Assembly (NCBI GenBank): GCA_934183355.1
Contig: CAKPST010000037.1
Coordinates: forward strand, 1 to 24,351
From: an uncultured Prevotella sp.
GTDB taxonomy: Bacteria; Bacteroidota; Bacteroidia; Bacteroidales; Bacteroidaceae
Direction of reading: 5' to 3'
Length of the DNA: 24,351 nucleotides
Part shown: piece by piece, positions 15,365 through 24,294 of the stretch
How positions within the stretch are numbered: the stretch's first letter is position 1
How the letters are laid out: each line of letters begins with the position of its first letter
Notes under the pieces: generated by a model
Told to the model about the DNA's origin: nothing
The model's database searches: none
What the model saw: only the letters and a program-made list of their open reading frames with translations
Position numbers and translations under genes: made by a program

Positions 15365-17605
15365 TCATCTCACTACAACTTTCTGTACATGAGTTTGTTT
15401 TCCGTCTGCCACGCGGAGGATGTATATGCCTTTGCTTTGTCCTGCTGCTGATATGCTGACGGTATTGCCTGCGCTACTTGCAGACGCCACTTGATGACCA
15501 TGCACGTCATAGAGTGTGGCGGTCATGGCGATGGCACCTGCTGTATATGCCTCGAAGGTGTTGCCGTCAAGCGAACGAATCATAAAGTCCTTGCCTGCTG
15601 CGATGGGAGAAAGACCTGTAGCCTTCTGGTCGAGGATATATTTCAAACCTGCATAGGCGTCTATCTTTCCACTACCAGCCTGATTGCCATCACCATTCTT
15701 TGTATAGTAATTATCGGTGGTGCAATAGGTGTCTGATATGGCTGTCTTCTGTGCTATCTCTCTTATCTGAGTGTAGCTGAGCGTCGGGTCGGCTTCGAGC
15801 CAGAGAGCACATACACCACTCATGTATGGAGTAGCCATTGACGTGCCACTCATCTGACCAAACTCATACTGTCTGTCGCCTACAGATAATTGCTGTGTGA
15901 CATCTTCTTCATAATTGTTGGGGTCGTAGCTGTTGAAACTTGAAATGACAAAAAGACCTGGAGCACAGACGTGCGGAAGTTCTCTGCCATCAACCAATTT
16001 TCCGTAACTTGAGAAGTACGTTATGTCACCTACTTTATTGCCATACTTAACACCATAGAACATATCATTAAATGTATATGTGCCTCCATCGATGGACTTA
16101 TAAGATTTGGTAGTGTTGTAAGCTCCCACCACGATAGGCTCTGTGCCACAAGCAATGGAGTTGATGGTGCCATCGTGAGTGATGCCGATGTTGCATTCTG
16201 GTATATAGGTGTCAAAGACGGTATTGCTCTCAAGATAACTTGTTACGGTCTGACCAGCCTTGCCTCTCACCACATAGCCCAGTGAGCAGTCTTTTCCCAT
16301 ATTGGTGATATTAGTAACGACGAGGAAGTAGCCCTTCATGCCATTGGCTATGTCTTCAGATTGAACAGAAATCTTTCCTTTGAAGTTGTTGTTTTTATAT
16401 GTGTTTTCTCTTCCATCAGGATATGATGAATTCACAAACTTCCATGTGTTCTTAATAGCACCTGTGTTCGTATTATATACTACAATGTCTATCTCTATCT
16501 GTTGTTCAGGATTGGTAACAGTGAAATAGTTGTAGATTTCGTTCACCATTAATTCACCATAATCGTCTTTGTCGTTATAGAAAGCTGCCTTCATAGTCTC
16601 GTTGTCAGCACCCGTGAAGGTGTGACGCTGCACAATTTCATAGTCGGCTTCGTTGCCTGCGGCAATGCAAGCTACCACGTTATACTTCTTGACAAACTCA
16701 TCGATGAAAGCTACTTCGGGGTCGGTTGTGTCATGACTTCCGGCATTGGCACCATAAGACATGTTGAGAACAAGACGCTTGTCGCCATTCTCCTTGCACC
16801 AGTTGACCATTCTGTCAAAGACATCATAGTCGGAATTATAGTATGGGATAGGTCCCATCAAGATATCGGCATCTGGAGCAACACCCTGCAACTTGAATGA
16901 GCTGCCTTGATAGTTGCCAGCAGCAATACCACTGACATGTGTTGCATGGCTTTCTTCGTTGTCGTCGGTCTTGAAGGCTGATATTTCGTCGGGAGTAGTG
17001 AGATAAGTGAGTTCGTCGCCATCCGTCTTGGCATAACCAATCATCTTGAAACGACTCTTGCCATTGGCATCTTTAAACATGATGTGGTTAGGGTCGAAAC
17101 CATCATCAAGCACACCTATTGCCACACCCTTGCCCGTATAAGGTTGAGTGAGACCGGTGCCAAGGTGTATCTTGTCCACGCCTGTAGATTTATGTGCTTT
17201 GTCGAGCAATAGGTGCTTCTTGCGTTTGCCAAAGCTGATGGACTCCACATCGCTTCGCTCTGCCAATGCCTGCAACTCAGACAGACGGATGGTGGCAATA
17301 GCGAAATGATTGACTGCCGATGTCACTGTTATTCCATCAGACTCAAGAGTAGAGGCATCGCATCCAGGTGTCATCTTGACAATGGCACGTATAGTGCGAT
17401 TGTCCATCTGCTGTTGCACTGCTTTCAGCTTGTTGCCCATAGCCATGTTTTTGGCTATAGCTGTTTCTTCTTGTGTCTGCAACTTGGTTAGTTCTATCTT
17501 ACTTGCGGCATTCAGTTTGGTACTTTTTTTGAGCAGTACGTAATCAGTTGCCATCACTCCTTGTGCAAGGAGAAGAGCGCCAATGAGCGTGTAGAGTTTC
17601 TTCAT
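15365..17605 (-). CDS. secreted S8 family serine peptidase with type IX secretion sorting domain
   Basis: A 746-residue subtilisin-like protease. From the ATG at 17605 it starts with signal peptide MKKLYTLIGALLLAQGVMA. A prodomain-like region precedes the catalytic core: aspartate D167 in VAIGVLDDGFDPNH, histidine H220 in ESHATHVSG, oxyanion asparagine N318 in CIAAGNEAD, and serine S589 in GTSMATPYMSG. About 150 residues between N318 and S589 form an inserted beta-rich segment. The last 75 residues (GLSPIAAGKDF to THVQKVVVR) look like the Por/type IX secretion C-terminal domain, including GIYILRVADGKQ, so the enzyme is probably exported and attached to the cell surface. A frame from TTG at 17665 is longer, but that codon lies in the -7 box. 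Confidence 0.93.
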   Translation of the reverse strand: MKKLYTLIGALLLAQGVMATDYVLLKKSTKLNAASKIELTKLQTQEETAIAKNMAMGNKLKAVQQQMDNRTIRAIVKMTPGCDASTLESDGITVTSAVNHFAIATIRLSELQALAERSDVESISFGKRKKHLLLDKAHKSTGVDKIHLGTGLTQPYTGKGVAIGVLDDGFDPNHIMFKDANGKSRFKMIGYAKTDGDELTYLTTPDEISAFKTDDNEESHATHVSGIAAGNYQGSSFKLQGVAPDADILMGPIPYYNSDYDVFDRMVNWCKENGDKRLVLNMSYGANAGSHDTTDPEVAFIDEFVKKYNVVACIAAGNEADYEIVQRHTFTGADNETMKAAFYNDKDDYGELMVNEIYNYFTVTNPEQQIEIDIVVYNTNTGAIKNTWKFVNSSYPDGRENTYKNNNFKGKISVQSEDIANGMKGYFLVVTNITNMGKDCSLGYVVRGKAGQTVTSYLESNTVFDTYIPECNIGITHDGTINSIACGTEPIVVGAYNTTKSYKSIDGGTYTFNDMFYGVKYGNKVGDITYFSSYGKLVDGRELPHVCAPGLFVISSFNSYDPNNYEEDVTQQLSVGDRQYEFGQMSGTSMATPYMSGVCALWLEADPTLSYTQIREIAQKTAISDTYCTTDNYYTKNGDGNQAGSGKIDAYAGLKYILDQKATGLSPIAAGKDFMIRSLDGNTFEAYTAGAIAMTATLYDVHGHQVASASSAGNTVSISAAGQSKGIYILRVADGKQTHVQKVVVR

Positions 17606-17662
17606 ATTTATTATAGTTTTGCAATTAGTAATGCATAATTGTGTAATTATAAAAAACGTTGC

Positions 17663-17670
17663 CAAAGATA
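17663..17670 (-). promoter_or_regulatory. -7 box (TATCTTTG) of the S8 peptidase gene
   Basis: Full TAnnTTTG match on the minus strand, 57 bp before the ATG at 17605. It overlaps the TTG at 17665, which rules that codon out as start. No clear -33 TTTG. It is divergent from the promoter at 17722-17729. Confidence 0.6.
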
Positions 17671-17721
17671 CAATATTAACTTTAAATAAGCTATATATTT
17701 TTAAGAAAAAAATGTTATTTG

Positions 17722-17729
17722 TAACTTTG
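17722..17729 (+). promoter_or_regulatory. -7 box (TAACTTTG) of the surface-signalling operon
   Basis: Full TAnnTTTG match about 115 bp before the ATG at 17845, with TTTT at 17698-17701 (20-bp spacing) as a weak -33. It is the only convincing promoter upstream of the barrel-sigma-FecR-receptor-DUF4249 run. The sigma factor may add another promoter that cannot be recognised by eye. Confidence 0.55.
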
Positions 17730-17844
17730 TGGGCATTATTTTAAAAAACGACTAAGGGTTTTATACAATGTCTGCGTCTTACTGTTGAAACCGCTACAAT
17801 AACGGGCGGCAAAACATACCAAACATATACAAGAACAAAGAATT

Positions 17845-18435
17845 ATGGCAATTAACAACAGTATCATCAGAATGTCGCTCTGCATCGCATTGGGTGGAGC
17901 AACAATGGTTGGAACTAAAGCACAGTCGAAGTTGCACGTAGACCTCGACTATCACTACAATCTCGGTCTGTCGGAGAATAAGTACGGACATACTTATACT
18001 CACAAAGACTATGACATGGGAGGACACTCACTGCGCTTGGGAGCACGCTATGATGTGGCTGAGAAATGGTCGGTGGGTGCTGGCATTGGACTCGACCGCT
18101 ACACAGAGGGCGACTTCAACACAATGCCAGTGTATGCCACTCTGCGATACAAACCATTCAAGAAACTCGCTGGAGCTTATGCCTTCACCGACTTGGGCTA
18201 TGCCATCAAACCTTCATCGGGCGATTTCTATAGAGGTTTTACTGGTAAGCTTGGCGTAGGATATACGGTGAACTTGGCTAAACATTTTGGAGTTAACTTC
18301 CAGGTGGCTTACGATTATAAGGACTTCCGCGATGTATGGACTGGATACATCAACGCTGACACACAACTGCCCGTATTCTACAAAAGCAACGTGACACGCC
18401 ACTCGCTGTCGTTTGGTGTGGGTGTGACATTCTAA
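17845..18435 (+). CDS. outer-membrane beta-barrel protein
   Basis: A 196-residue protein with an N-terminal signal peptide (MAINNSIIRMSLCIALGGAT, cleavage near AQS at about residue 27). The rest alternates short amphipathic strands: LRLGARYDVAEKWSVGAGIGL, VYATLRYKPF, AYAFTDLGYAI, GKLGVGYTVNLAKHFGVNFQVAYDY. It ends in HSLSFGVGVTF with the C-terminal phenylalanine that barrel-assembly machinery recognises. This fits an eight-stranded OmpW/OmpX-like or outer-membrane-beta-barrel (PF13505-type) protein. No substrate can be named. It is the first gene after the operon promoter and ends only 5 bp before the sigma factor gene, so the two are almost certainly cotranscribed; it may be a target or an accessory of the signalling system. 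Confidence 0.8.
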   Translation: MAINNSIIRMSLCIALGGATMVGTKAQSKLHVDLDYHYNLGLSENKYGHTYTHKDYDMGGHSLRLGARYDVAEKWSVGAGIGLDRYTEGDFNTMPVYATLRYKPFKKLAGAYAFTDLGYAIKPSSGDFYRGFTGKLGVGYTVNLAKHFGVNFQVAYDYKDFRDVWTGYINADTQLPVFYKSNVTRHSLSFGVGVTF

Positions 18436-18440
18436 ATATA

Positions 18441-18947
18441 ATGATGAGTATTGAACAACTATTCCGTTTACACTACCGCGCTCTCTGCATGTATGCCGTC
18501 CACTTTCTTGACGACATAGACACGGCGGAGGACGTGGTGATGGACTGCTTTGTGCGTTTTGCCGAGAAGACAGACAGTGGCGAGGTGTTTGCCTCACCCA
18601 AAAGCTATCTGTACAGCATGACACGCAACGCATGTCTCGACTATGTGCGGCGCGACCCTTTTCGCAACACGACTACTGCGGATGCAGAGATAGACAACCT
18701 GTCCGACGACGACAACGACCTACAGGAACGAAGCGAACGCGAAGCAAGACTATGGACCGAGATTGATAGTCTGCCGGCTATGTGTCGCCGTGTGTTACTT
18801 ATGAGCAAGCGCGACGGCAAACGCAACAGCGACATTGCCGAGACACTGGGCATAAGCATTAAGACGGTGGAGGCGCACATGCACAAGGCGTATGCCACAC
18901 TGCGCGGACGGGCTAAGGCTATATACTTGATGCTGCTGCAACTGTGA
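18441..18947 (+). CDS. ECF-type RNA polymerase sigma factor
   Basis: A 168-residue sigma-70 family ECF factor of the Bacteroidetes FecI-like type. Region 2 spans residues 5-70 (LFRLHYRALCMYAVHFL, DTAEDVVMDCFVRFAEK, and SYLYSMTRNACLDYVRR, the -10 recognition and core-binding helices). An acidic linker rich in Asp follows (DNLSDDDNDLQERSEREA). Region 4 covers 105-165, with LPAMCRRVLLMSKRDGKRNSDIAETLGISIKTVEAHMHKA as the -35-binding helix-turn-helix. The start may be either of two adjacent ATG codons (18441 or 18444). With the FecR-like protein and the STN-bearing receptor that follow, it forms a three-part cell-surface signalling route in which the receptor signal frees the sigma factor. Confidence 0.94.
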   Translation: MMSIEQLFRLHYRALCMYAVHFLDDIDTAEDVVMDCFVRFAEKTDSGEVFASPKSYLYSMTRNACLDYVRRDPFRNTTTADAEIDNLSDDDNDLQERSEREARLWTEIDSLPAMCRRVLLMSKRDGKRNSDIAETLGISIKTVEAHMHKAYATLRGRAKAIYLMLLQL

Positions 18948-18994
18948 GTTAAGGGAGAAACAGATTCATTAGAAGGAAACTACTTTTTGTAATA

Positions 18995-19477
18995 ATGCAA
19001 GACACTATGAACAATATAAACGACGAGGAACTGCAATTTGTAGTAAAACACTACAAGCCCAACTGTCTTGACACCAACCGAGCATGGCAACGATTAAAAA
19101 CCATGAGGGGAATGAACGGACAGAGCAACAGGCGCAAGATAGCTGTGGCTGCATCCATAACACTTGTTGTGGGAATAGCCGTGGCTGCTGGAATCATTGG
19201 CTATCACAACTATATGTTGCCACGAAAGCCTATGCCTAAAGCTGTGCAAGCAGACTCTACTATATACGAATATGAAGAATGTGACACTACTGATGTGTTC
19301 CACTTCGACCACACGCCTATCAATCAGGTGCTCGACTGCCTGTCGCGACATTACCATACACAACTCTCGACGAACGACACGACAAAGAGTGTGTCGGGAG
19401 AGATTGAGGCAACAAGAGTGGAAGATGCTATCGAGGTGTTAGAAACAACGTTGGGAGTAAAAATCGAAACAAAATGA
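18995..19477 (+). CDS. short FecR-like anti-sigma factor (DUF4974-type C-terminus only)
   Basis: A 160-residue single-pass inner-membrane protein. Residues 1-46 are cytoplasmic (EELQFVVKHYKPNCLDTNRAWQRLK) and could bind the sigma factor. One membrane helix covers 47-70 (RRKIAVAASITLVVGIAVAAGIIGYH). The periplasmic end (101-158, FHFDHTPINQVLDCLSRHYH to ATRVEDAIEVLETTLGVKIE) resembles the DUF4974/secretin-like domain at the C-terminus of Bacteroidetes FecR proteins. Those are usually about 330 residues, and the whole central FecR beta domain is missing here. There is no sign of frameshift: the frame is clean, and its stop overlaps the receptor start as ATGA (19474-19477), showing translational coupling. 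The anti-sigma role is inferred from order and the two recognisable ends. Confidence 0.78.
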   Translation: MQDTMNNINDEELQFVVKHYKPNCLDTNRAWQRLKTMRGMNGQSNRRKIAVAASITLVVGIAVAAGIIGYHNYMLPRKPMPKAVQADSTIYEYEECDTTDVFHFDHTPINQVLDCLSRHYHTQLSTNDTTKSVSGEIEATRVEDAIEVLETTLGVKIETK

Positions 19478-22122
19478 AATATTATCTTGATATTCTGCTG
19501 GTCTTGATTGCACTATCCATTGGCAGCACTGCTGCTTATGCCATAGACTTCAACACCAGCATCTCAGCCAACCACCCCACTCTACTCACTGAGATGCTGC
19601 GTCTACAGAAGTTGCACGGCATTCATTTTGTATACGATTCGTCATTGCGTCTTGACATGACGTATAGCGGTCCTGACCTCAGTAGGATGTCGCTCGACAA
19701 GGCTCTCGACACTCTTTTCAAGCAGAACGGAATAGAATACAAGCAGCGCAAACGCAACGTAATGCTGCGACAGACAACAACACGTGTACAGCAGACTGCC
19801 AATAACGCTGAGCGCAAGACTATGTTCACACTCAGAGGAAAAGTAACTGACATTCAAGGCGAACCCATCGTCAACGCCACTATATTCGACCTAATATCCA
19901 AGGACGGCACACTGACCGACAGCCGTGGACGCTATCTGCTGCACTTGGCTGAGGGAAGACACAGACTGAGAGTGTCAAGCATTGGATGCGACGCCGACAC
20001 GCTCGACGTGAACATAAACGCTGACAACTCACACAACTTCCAACTGACACAGGCTGTGGAACTGAAAGAAGTGGTAGTGACCGAGGACATGAACTCGCCT
20101 GTGCTGACTACGCAGACTGGCAAGCGCACATTGACAGCCAAGGACATAAACAATGGTTTCGCACTGCTTTCGTCGCCCGACCTCGTGAAGACCTTACAGA
20201 ATACGTCGGGTGTGACATCGGGCATCGACTTTGTGTCGGGCATGTACGTACATGGAGGAGGCAGCGACGAAAATCTGTTCTTGCTCGACGGCACTCCTCT
20301 CTATCAGACCAACCACTCATTGGGACTGTTCTCTGCATTCAACTCGGACATCATCAAGAATGTAGACTTCTACAAGAGTGGTTTCCCTGCACGCTATTCG
20401 GGCAGAGTGTCGTCAATAACCGATGTGCGCACTCGCGACGGCAACATGGAGCATGTGCAAGGCGCTGTATCTATAGGTTTGCTCGACGGACGTATTCAGG
20501 TGGAAGGACCGATAAACAAAAACCGCACATCATTCAATGTGTCGCTAAGACGCAGTTGGCTGGACTTGCTGCTGACCCCGATATGCGCTATAGCCAATAA
20601 GGGCAAGGATGACAAATATGAATTGGGGTATATGTTTCATGACTTCAACGCCAAACTGACTCATCATCCCAACAACCGCACCACACTGTGGGCAAGCATA
20701 TACTCGGGCTACGACAAGTATGGAGTGTACGACAAATGTCTGTGGGGAAGCAACGTGAACGACACGAAGAACCACATGGCTTGGGGCAACTTGAATGGTA
20801 CGTTAGGTGGCGACTTCATATTGTCGCCCACGCTGTCAATGTCGGCTATGCTAAACGCCACATATAGCCACTCGCGACAGAAATATAACGAGGAAGACTA
20901 CGAACTGGTGGAACACAACGGACACCAACGCAACTATCTCGACACACGACTCAACCGTACACAGATGATTGACGTGGCTGCGCATGCCGACTTCAACTGG
21001 CAGCCAACCAGAAATCATCACATACACTTCGGCGCTGCTGTGACCAGACACCAATTTCGTCCGCAAACCAAGCGGCAAGCCTTCTACTACGGCGACCCGT
21101 CAACGGGAAGTGACACTACATCCATGCGCTCGCATGTCAACACCGTGTCGCATGAGGCAACAATATATGCAGAGGACGAAATGAGGCTAAACGAGCGTCT
21201 GTCTGCCAATATCGGCACAAGCATGACTGCTACTGCCGTAAGCGGACACACATACATCATGCTCGATCCACGTTTTGCTATGAAGTGGCAGCTGTCAAAC
21301 AGTGCTTCGCTGAAGTTGTCGTACACCCACATGTCGCAGAGCATACACCGCATGTCAAGCAGTTTTCTCGAACTGCCCACCGACTTCTGGGTGCCAACAA
21401 CCGACGAAATAAGGCCTACTATGTCGCATCAGATTGCTGCTGGCATATACACACAGCCTTCAAGACATCTAATGCTGTCGCTCGAAGCCTACTACAAACA
21501 GTCGTCGAACTTGCTGCAATATCGCCACTGGATGGGTTTTCAACCGTCGGCTGCTACATGGAACCGGGATGTGACTGAGGGCAAGGGCAAGAGCTATGGC
21601 ATTGAGGCTGACGCCACATACACCAACGGTTTGACAACAATGTCGATGGCTTACACCCTGTCGTGGAGCAAACGACTGTTCAAGGATATATATCCAGAGT
21701 GGTTTGACGACCAGTTTGACAACCGTCACAAAATAAATATCTCGCTAAGTCACAACTTCTCGCGACGCATATCGATGTACGCTGCATGGACATTCCATAC
21801 GGGCAACCGCGTGACTATGCCTATAGGCTATGCCGTGCTGCCTAATATCCCTGGCGACCATGGCTATAGCTACGACTACATCTTCGACAGTCCAAACAAC
21901 TTCCGTCTGCCAGCCTACCACCGCCTTGACATTGGTGCCAACTTTCGCCACACCACACGACGAGGCAGAGAGGCTATATGGAACGTGAGCCTGTACAACG
22001 CATACTGCCATCTGAACACGATGTATGTAAAGGTGAGACTCGACGAGAACTATAATTTCAAAATAAAGAGCTATGGTTTCATACCTATAATCCCATCGGT
22101 GAGCTATACTCTGAAATTCTAA
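19474..22122 (+). CDS. TonB-dependent receptor with STN signalling domain
   Basis: An 882-residue outer-membrane receptor that imports a ligand with TonB energy. Order of parts: signal peptide (1-23, ending AYA); secretin/TonB short N-terminal (STN) domain (about 36-100, MLRLQKLHGIHFVYDSSLRL and MSLDKALDTLFKQNGI), the piece that contacts a FecR-type anti-sigma factor; a carboxypeptidase-regulatory-like beta sandwich (118-192, LRGKVTDIQGEPIVNATIF); plug domain (about 210-325, SSPDLVKTLQNTSGVTSGID, YVHGGGSDENLFLLDGTPLY); then the barrel to the C-terminal phenylalanine (SVSYTLKF). The usual SusC signatures are absent, and the partner is a DUF4249 lipoprotein, not SusD. The ligand cannot be inferred from sequence. 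Its start overlaps the anti-sigma stop by 4 bp. Confidence 0.93.
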   Translation: MKYYLDILLVLIALSIGSTAAYAIDFNTSISANHPTLLTEMLRLQKLHGIHFVYDSSLRLDMTYSGPDLSRMSLDKALDTLFKQNGIEYKQRKRNVMLRQTTTRVQQTANNAERKTMFTLRGKVTDIQGEPIVNATIFDLISKDGTLTDSRGRYLLHLAEGRHRLRVSSIGCDADTLDVNINADNSHNFQLTQAVELKEVVVTEDMNSPVLTTQTGKRTLTAKDINNGFALLSSPDLVKTLQNTSGVTSGIDFVSGMYVHGGGSDENLFLLDGTPLYQTNHSLGLFSAFNSDIIKNVDFYKSGFPARYSGRVSSITDVRTRDGNMEHVQGAVSIGLLDGRIQVEGPINKNRTSFNVSLRRSWLDLLLTPICAIANKGKDDKYELGYMFHDFNAKLTHHPNNRTTLWASIYSGYDKYGVYDKCLWGSNVNDTKNHMAWGNLNGTLGGDFILSPTLSMSAMLNATYSHSRQKYNEEDYELVEHNGHQRNYLDTRLNRTQMIDVAAHADFNWQPTRNHHIHFGAAVTRHQFRPQTKRQAFYYGDPSTGSDTTSMRSHVNTVSHEATIYAEDEMRLNERLSANIGTSMTATAVSGHTYIMLDPRFAMKWQLSNSASLKLSYTHMSQSIHRMSSSFLELPTDFWVPTTDEIRPTMSHQIAAGIYTQPSRHLMLSLEAYYKQSSNLLQYRHWMGFQPSAATWNRDVTEGKGKSYGIEADATYTNGLTTMSMAYTLSWSKRLFKDIYPEWFDDQFDNRHKINISLSHNFSRRISMYAAWTFHTGNRVTMPIGYAVLPNIPGDHGYSYDYIFDSPNNFRLPAYHRLDIGANFRHTTRRGREAIWNVSLYNAYCHLNTMYVKVRLDENYNFKIKSYGFIPIIPSVSYTLKF

Positions 22123-22132
22123 ATATGAGAAT

Positions 22133-23065
22133 ATGAGCTATAATAAAACAATGAACAAGGCTACATCCATACTCATTCTCAGCATGCTGATGCTACTCGT
22201 CGCGGCATGTAGCGACAGCGTGAGCCTCGACCAACTCAATAACAAGCCCAGTCGGCTTGTTGTATACGCCTTTCCAAGCGAGAACGACACTATCAACATA
22301 ACCGTATCTGCCACTTATCCGATAAGCGGCAAGATGCCGACTCTAAATGTGGAAAGCCTAAGTTGCACCACCAACGGCACCGCCGACCGCATCATCTATA
22401 TAGGCGACACCATCATTGGCGGCAATCTACCTGTAGCAAGATATATGGCTATTGGATCTCATCATAGTGGTGACCGAATAGAGATAAAGGCTAAGGCTAC
22501 TGACATGCACGAGGCATACGGAAGCACAGTGATTCCGCAGAAGCCAACAATAGAAAGTGTGAGACTAGACACGTCGTCGTTCAAAGGTGTCAACTATCCA
22601 ATAGTTCGTATGAATATGCTCGACAATACGTCCACACCATATTATGCAGTTCGCATTGAGAGCAAATACAATGACAACACATACAACATGAATTATTATA
22701 TGCCGATTATCGTTGCGGCTGAACCGTTGCTCAGTAATTCGTCGAACATAGACTTCGACCTCAGCGACTGGGACAGCGAATACTTTCGCAACATATACAA
22801 TTTCGACAACAGCTCTTTCGTCGGAGGCAAGGCGACACTGCACCTGTACATCGAAACATGGCTTAACGAGAGTATCGGATATCGCCCACACCTGTTGGCA
22901 CTGTCTACAGAATACAACAGTATGCTGCGCTCGCTCAACGACATAAGCAACAACGACCTTGGCAAATATGGACTTGCCTTTGCCTACTCCACATACACTA
23001 ATGTGCACGGAGGATATGGATGTATCGGAGCTTATGCAGAGGTTGTGGGAGATTGGTTGAAATAA
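22133..23065 (+). CDS. DUF4249 family lipoprotein
   Basis: A 310-residue protein with a lipoprotein signal peptide: hydrophobic SILILSMLMLLVAAC, with lipobox VAAC at C26, followed by SDS. The ATG at 22151 (MNKATS) is an equally good start and gives a more typical signal length. The mature part starts VSLDQLNNKPSRLVVYAFPSENDTINITVSATYPI, which matches the N-terminus of DUF4249 proteins, a family of unknown function that is regularly encoded directly after TonB-dependent receptors in Bacteroidetes. By analogy with SusD-type partners it may sit on the outer membrane and help capture the ligand, but this is inference. The gene follows the receptor by 10 bp and is closed by the terminator at 23069-23115. 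Confidence 0.83.
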   Translation: MSYNKTMNKATSILILSMLMLLVAACSDSVSLDQLNNKPSRLVVYAFPSENDTINITVSATYPISGKMPTLNVESLSCTTNGTADRIIYIGDTIIGGNLPVARYMAIGSHHSGDRIEIKAKATDMHEAYGSTVIPQKPTIESVRLDTSSFKGVNYPIVRMNMLDNTSTPYYAVRIESKYNDNTYNMNYYMPIIVAAEPLLSNSSNIDFDLSDWDSEYFRNIYNFDNSSFVGGKATLHLYIETWLNESIGYRPHLLALSTEYNSMLRSLNDISNNDLGKYGLAFAYSTYTNVHGGYGCIGAYAEVVGDWLK

Positions 23066-23068
23066 GTA

Positions 23069-23115
23069 GGAAGGGAACAATACTTTTGAACAGGTATTTT
23101 TCCCTTCCTTTTATT
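23069..23115 (+). terminator. terminator of the surface-signalling operon
   Basis: GGAAGGGAA (23069-23077) pairs with TTCCCTTCC (23100-23108). The stem continues inside as AATAC/GTATT, and the hairpin is followed by TTTTATTT. It starts 4 bp after the DUF4249 stop codon. Confidence 0.9.
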
Positions 23116-23144
23116 TGCTAAACCGGATTTTTTCTATAAATTTG
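23114..23144 (+). promoter_or_regulatory. promoter of the nitroreductase gene
   Basis: TTTG (23114-23117), 19-bp spacer, TAAATTTG (23137-23144): both boxes match the Bacteroidetes consensus exactly. It lies about 40 bp before the ATG at 23185, and the -33 box overlaps the tail of the preceding terminator. Confidence 0.8.
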
Positions 23145-23184
23145 TAGCATTACTTATTAATAAATAATATTAATGCTATAGAAC

Positions 23185-23694
23185 ATGAACATTCTCGAAC
23201 TATCACAACAGCGTTTCTCGGCACGCAAATACACAGCCGAACCAGTAAGTAAATCCGACCTCGACTATATCCTCGAATGTGTGCGTCTGGCTCCGTCGGC
23301 TGTCAATCGTCAGCCTTGGAAGTTTGTCATTGTGCGCAGCGAGGAGGCAAAGGCTAAACTGAGACAAGCCTACGACCGCGAATGGTTTGGCACTGCTCCA
23401 CTCTACATTGTTTGCATGAAGAACAATAAGGAGTGTTGGACACGCCGCTACGACGACAAACTGCATGGCGACATCGACGTGGCTATTGCTGTAGAGCATC
23501 TGTGTCTTGCTGCAACTGAGCGCGGACTCGGCACATGTTGGGTGTGCAACTATGACACCAATGTGATGAAAGAACTGTTTCCATCTGACGACTTCGAGGC
23601 TGTAGCCATCATTCCTGTTGGACACATTGCCGAGGATTGTCCTAAAGCTGAGAAGAAGCGCAAGACTATGGAAGAGATTGTGGAGGAAATATAA
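23185..23694 (+). CDS. nitroreductase family FMN-dependent oxidoreductase
   Basis: A 169-residue small nitroreductase-fold flavoprotein. The N-terminal QQRFSARKYTAEPVSKSDL has the basic FMN-phosphate pair (R10, R14), LAPSAVNRQPWKFVIV (35-50) is the family signature with N41 and W45, and AVEHLCLAATERGLGTCWVCNYD (about 101-123) forms the second FMN-contacting helix. The length (about 170) is typical of the short Bacteroidetes group. Such enzymes reduce nitro compounds, quinones or other electron-poor substrates with NAD(P)H; the natural substrate is unknown. It has its own strong promoter and is followed 37 bp later by the thioredoxin-like gene, which could be cotranscribed for a redox or stress role. 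Confidence 0.93.
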   Translation: MNILELSQQRFSARKYTAEPVSKSDLDYILECVRLAPSAVNRQPWKFVIVRSEEAKAKLRQAYDREWFGTAPLYIVCMKNNKECWTRRYDDKLHGDIDVAIAVEHLCLAATERGLGTCWVCNYDTNVMKELFPSDDFEAVAIIPVGHIAEDCPKAEKKRKTMEEIVEEI

Positions 23695-23731
23695 CAAACA
23701 ATAATAATAAAACTAACAACAGAAACAAACA

Positions 23732-24241
23732 ATGAAGAAATCATTTGTAATAGCTGTGCTCATGGCTGTTGCCGTAAGTGTGGCAAACGCTCAGGTGGCA
23801 CTGAAGAAGGTGTACAACGAGAACATCGACCCGATGGAGCAAATCGACAAGGCTCTTGCTAAAGCAAAGACCGAAAACAAGTATGTTGTATGTCAGGTGG
23901 GTGGCAACTGGTGTCCATGGTGCCTGCGCTTTGCCGACTTTGTAGAGAAGGACTCTGCCGTGAACAAGACCGTGAGCGACAACTTTGAACTTATACACGT
24001 CAACTATAATCCGCGCAAGAGTGCTGGAGACGCTTCGGCAAACAAGGCTGCCGAACTGATGAAACGCTTGGGCAACCCAGCACGTTTCGGCTTCCCCGTA
24101 TTCGTTGTGCTTGACAATGAGGGCAAGGTGCTGCATATACAGGACTCAAGTTTCCTTGAAGAAGACAAGGGATATAGCGAGAAAAAGGTGCTGAGATTCT
24201 TTAAGAACTGGACACCAACAGCTGTAGAAAACAAGAAATAA
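23732..24241 (+). CDS. periplasmic thioredoxin-family protein (CPWC)
   Basis: A 169-residue exported protein with signal peptide MKKSFVIAVLMAVAVSVANA (cleaved before QVALKK). The thioredoxin fold is recognisable: VCQVGGNWCPWCLRFADF with the redox pair C61 and C64, and FGFPVFVVLDNEGKVLH with the cis-proline loop. The CPWC active site and the long helix before it resemble thioredoxin_7/DUF255-like periplasmic proteins of Bacteroidetes more than classic thioredoxin (CGPC) or DsbA (CPHC). It would reduce or exchange disulfides in the periplasm; the partner is unknown. No terminator with a T run is seen after it in the remaining 110 bp. Confidence 0.9.
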   Translation: MKKSFVIAVLMAVAVSVANAQVALKKVYNENIDPMEQIDKALAKAKTENKYVVCQVGGNWCPWCLRFADFVEKDSAVNKTVSDNFELIHVNYNPRKSAGDASANKAAELMKRLGNPARFGFPVFVVLDNEGKVLHIQDSSFLEEDKGYSEKKVLRFFKNWTPTAVENKK

Positions 24242-24294
24242 TAAAAGAAAGACTTATCTACAGAATAAAAAAGACAACAACGTCGACAACAAAT

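Noticed and set aside
17606..17665. Upstream TTG start for the S8 peptidase
   Set aside because: It overlaps the TATCTTTG -7 box; the ATG at 17605 gives a clean signal peptide.
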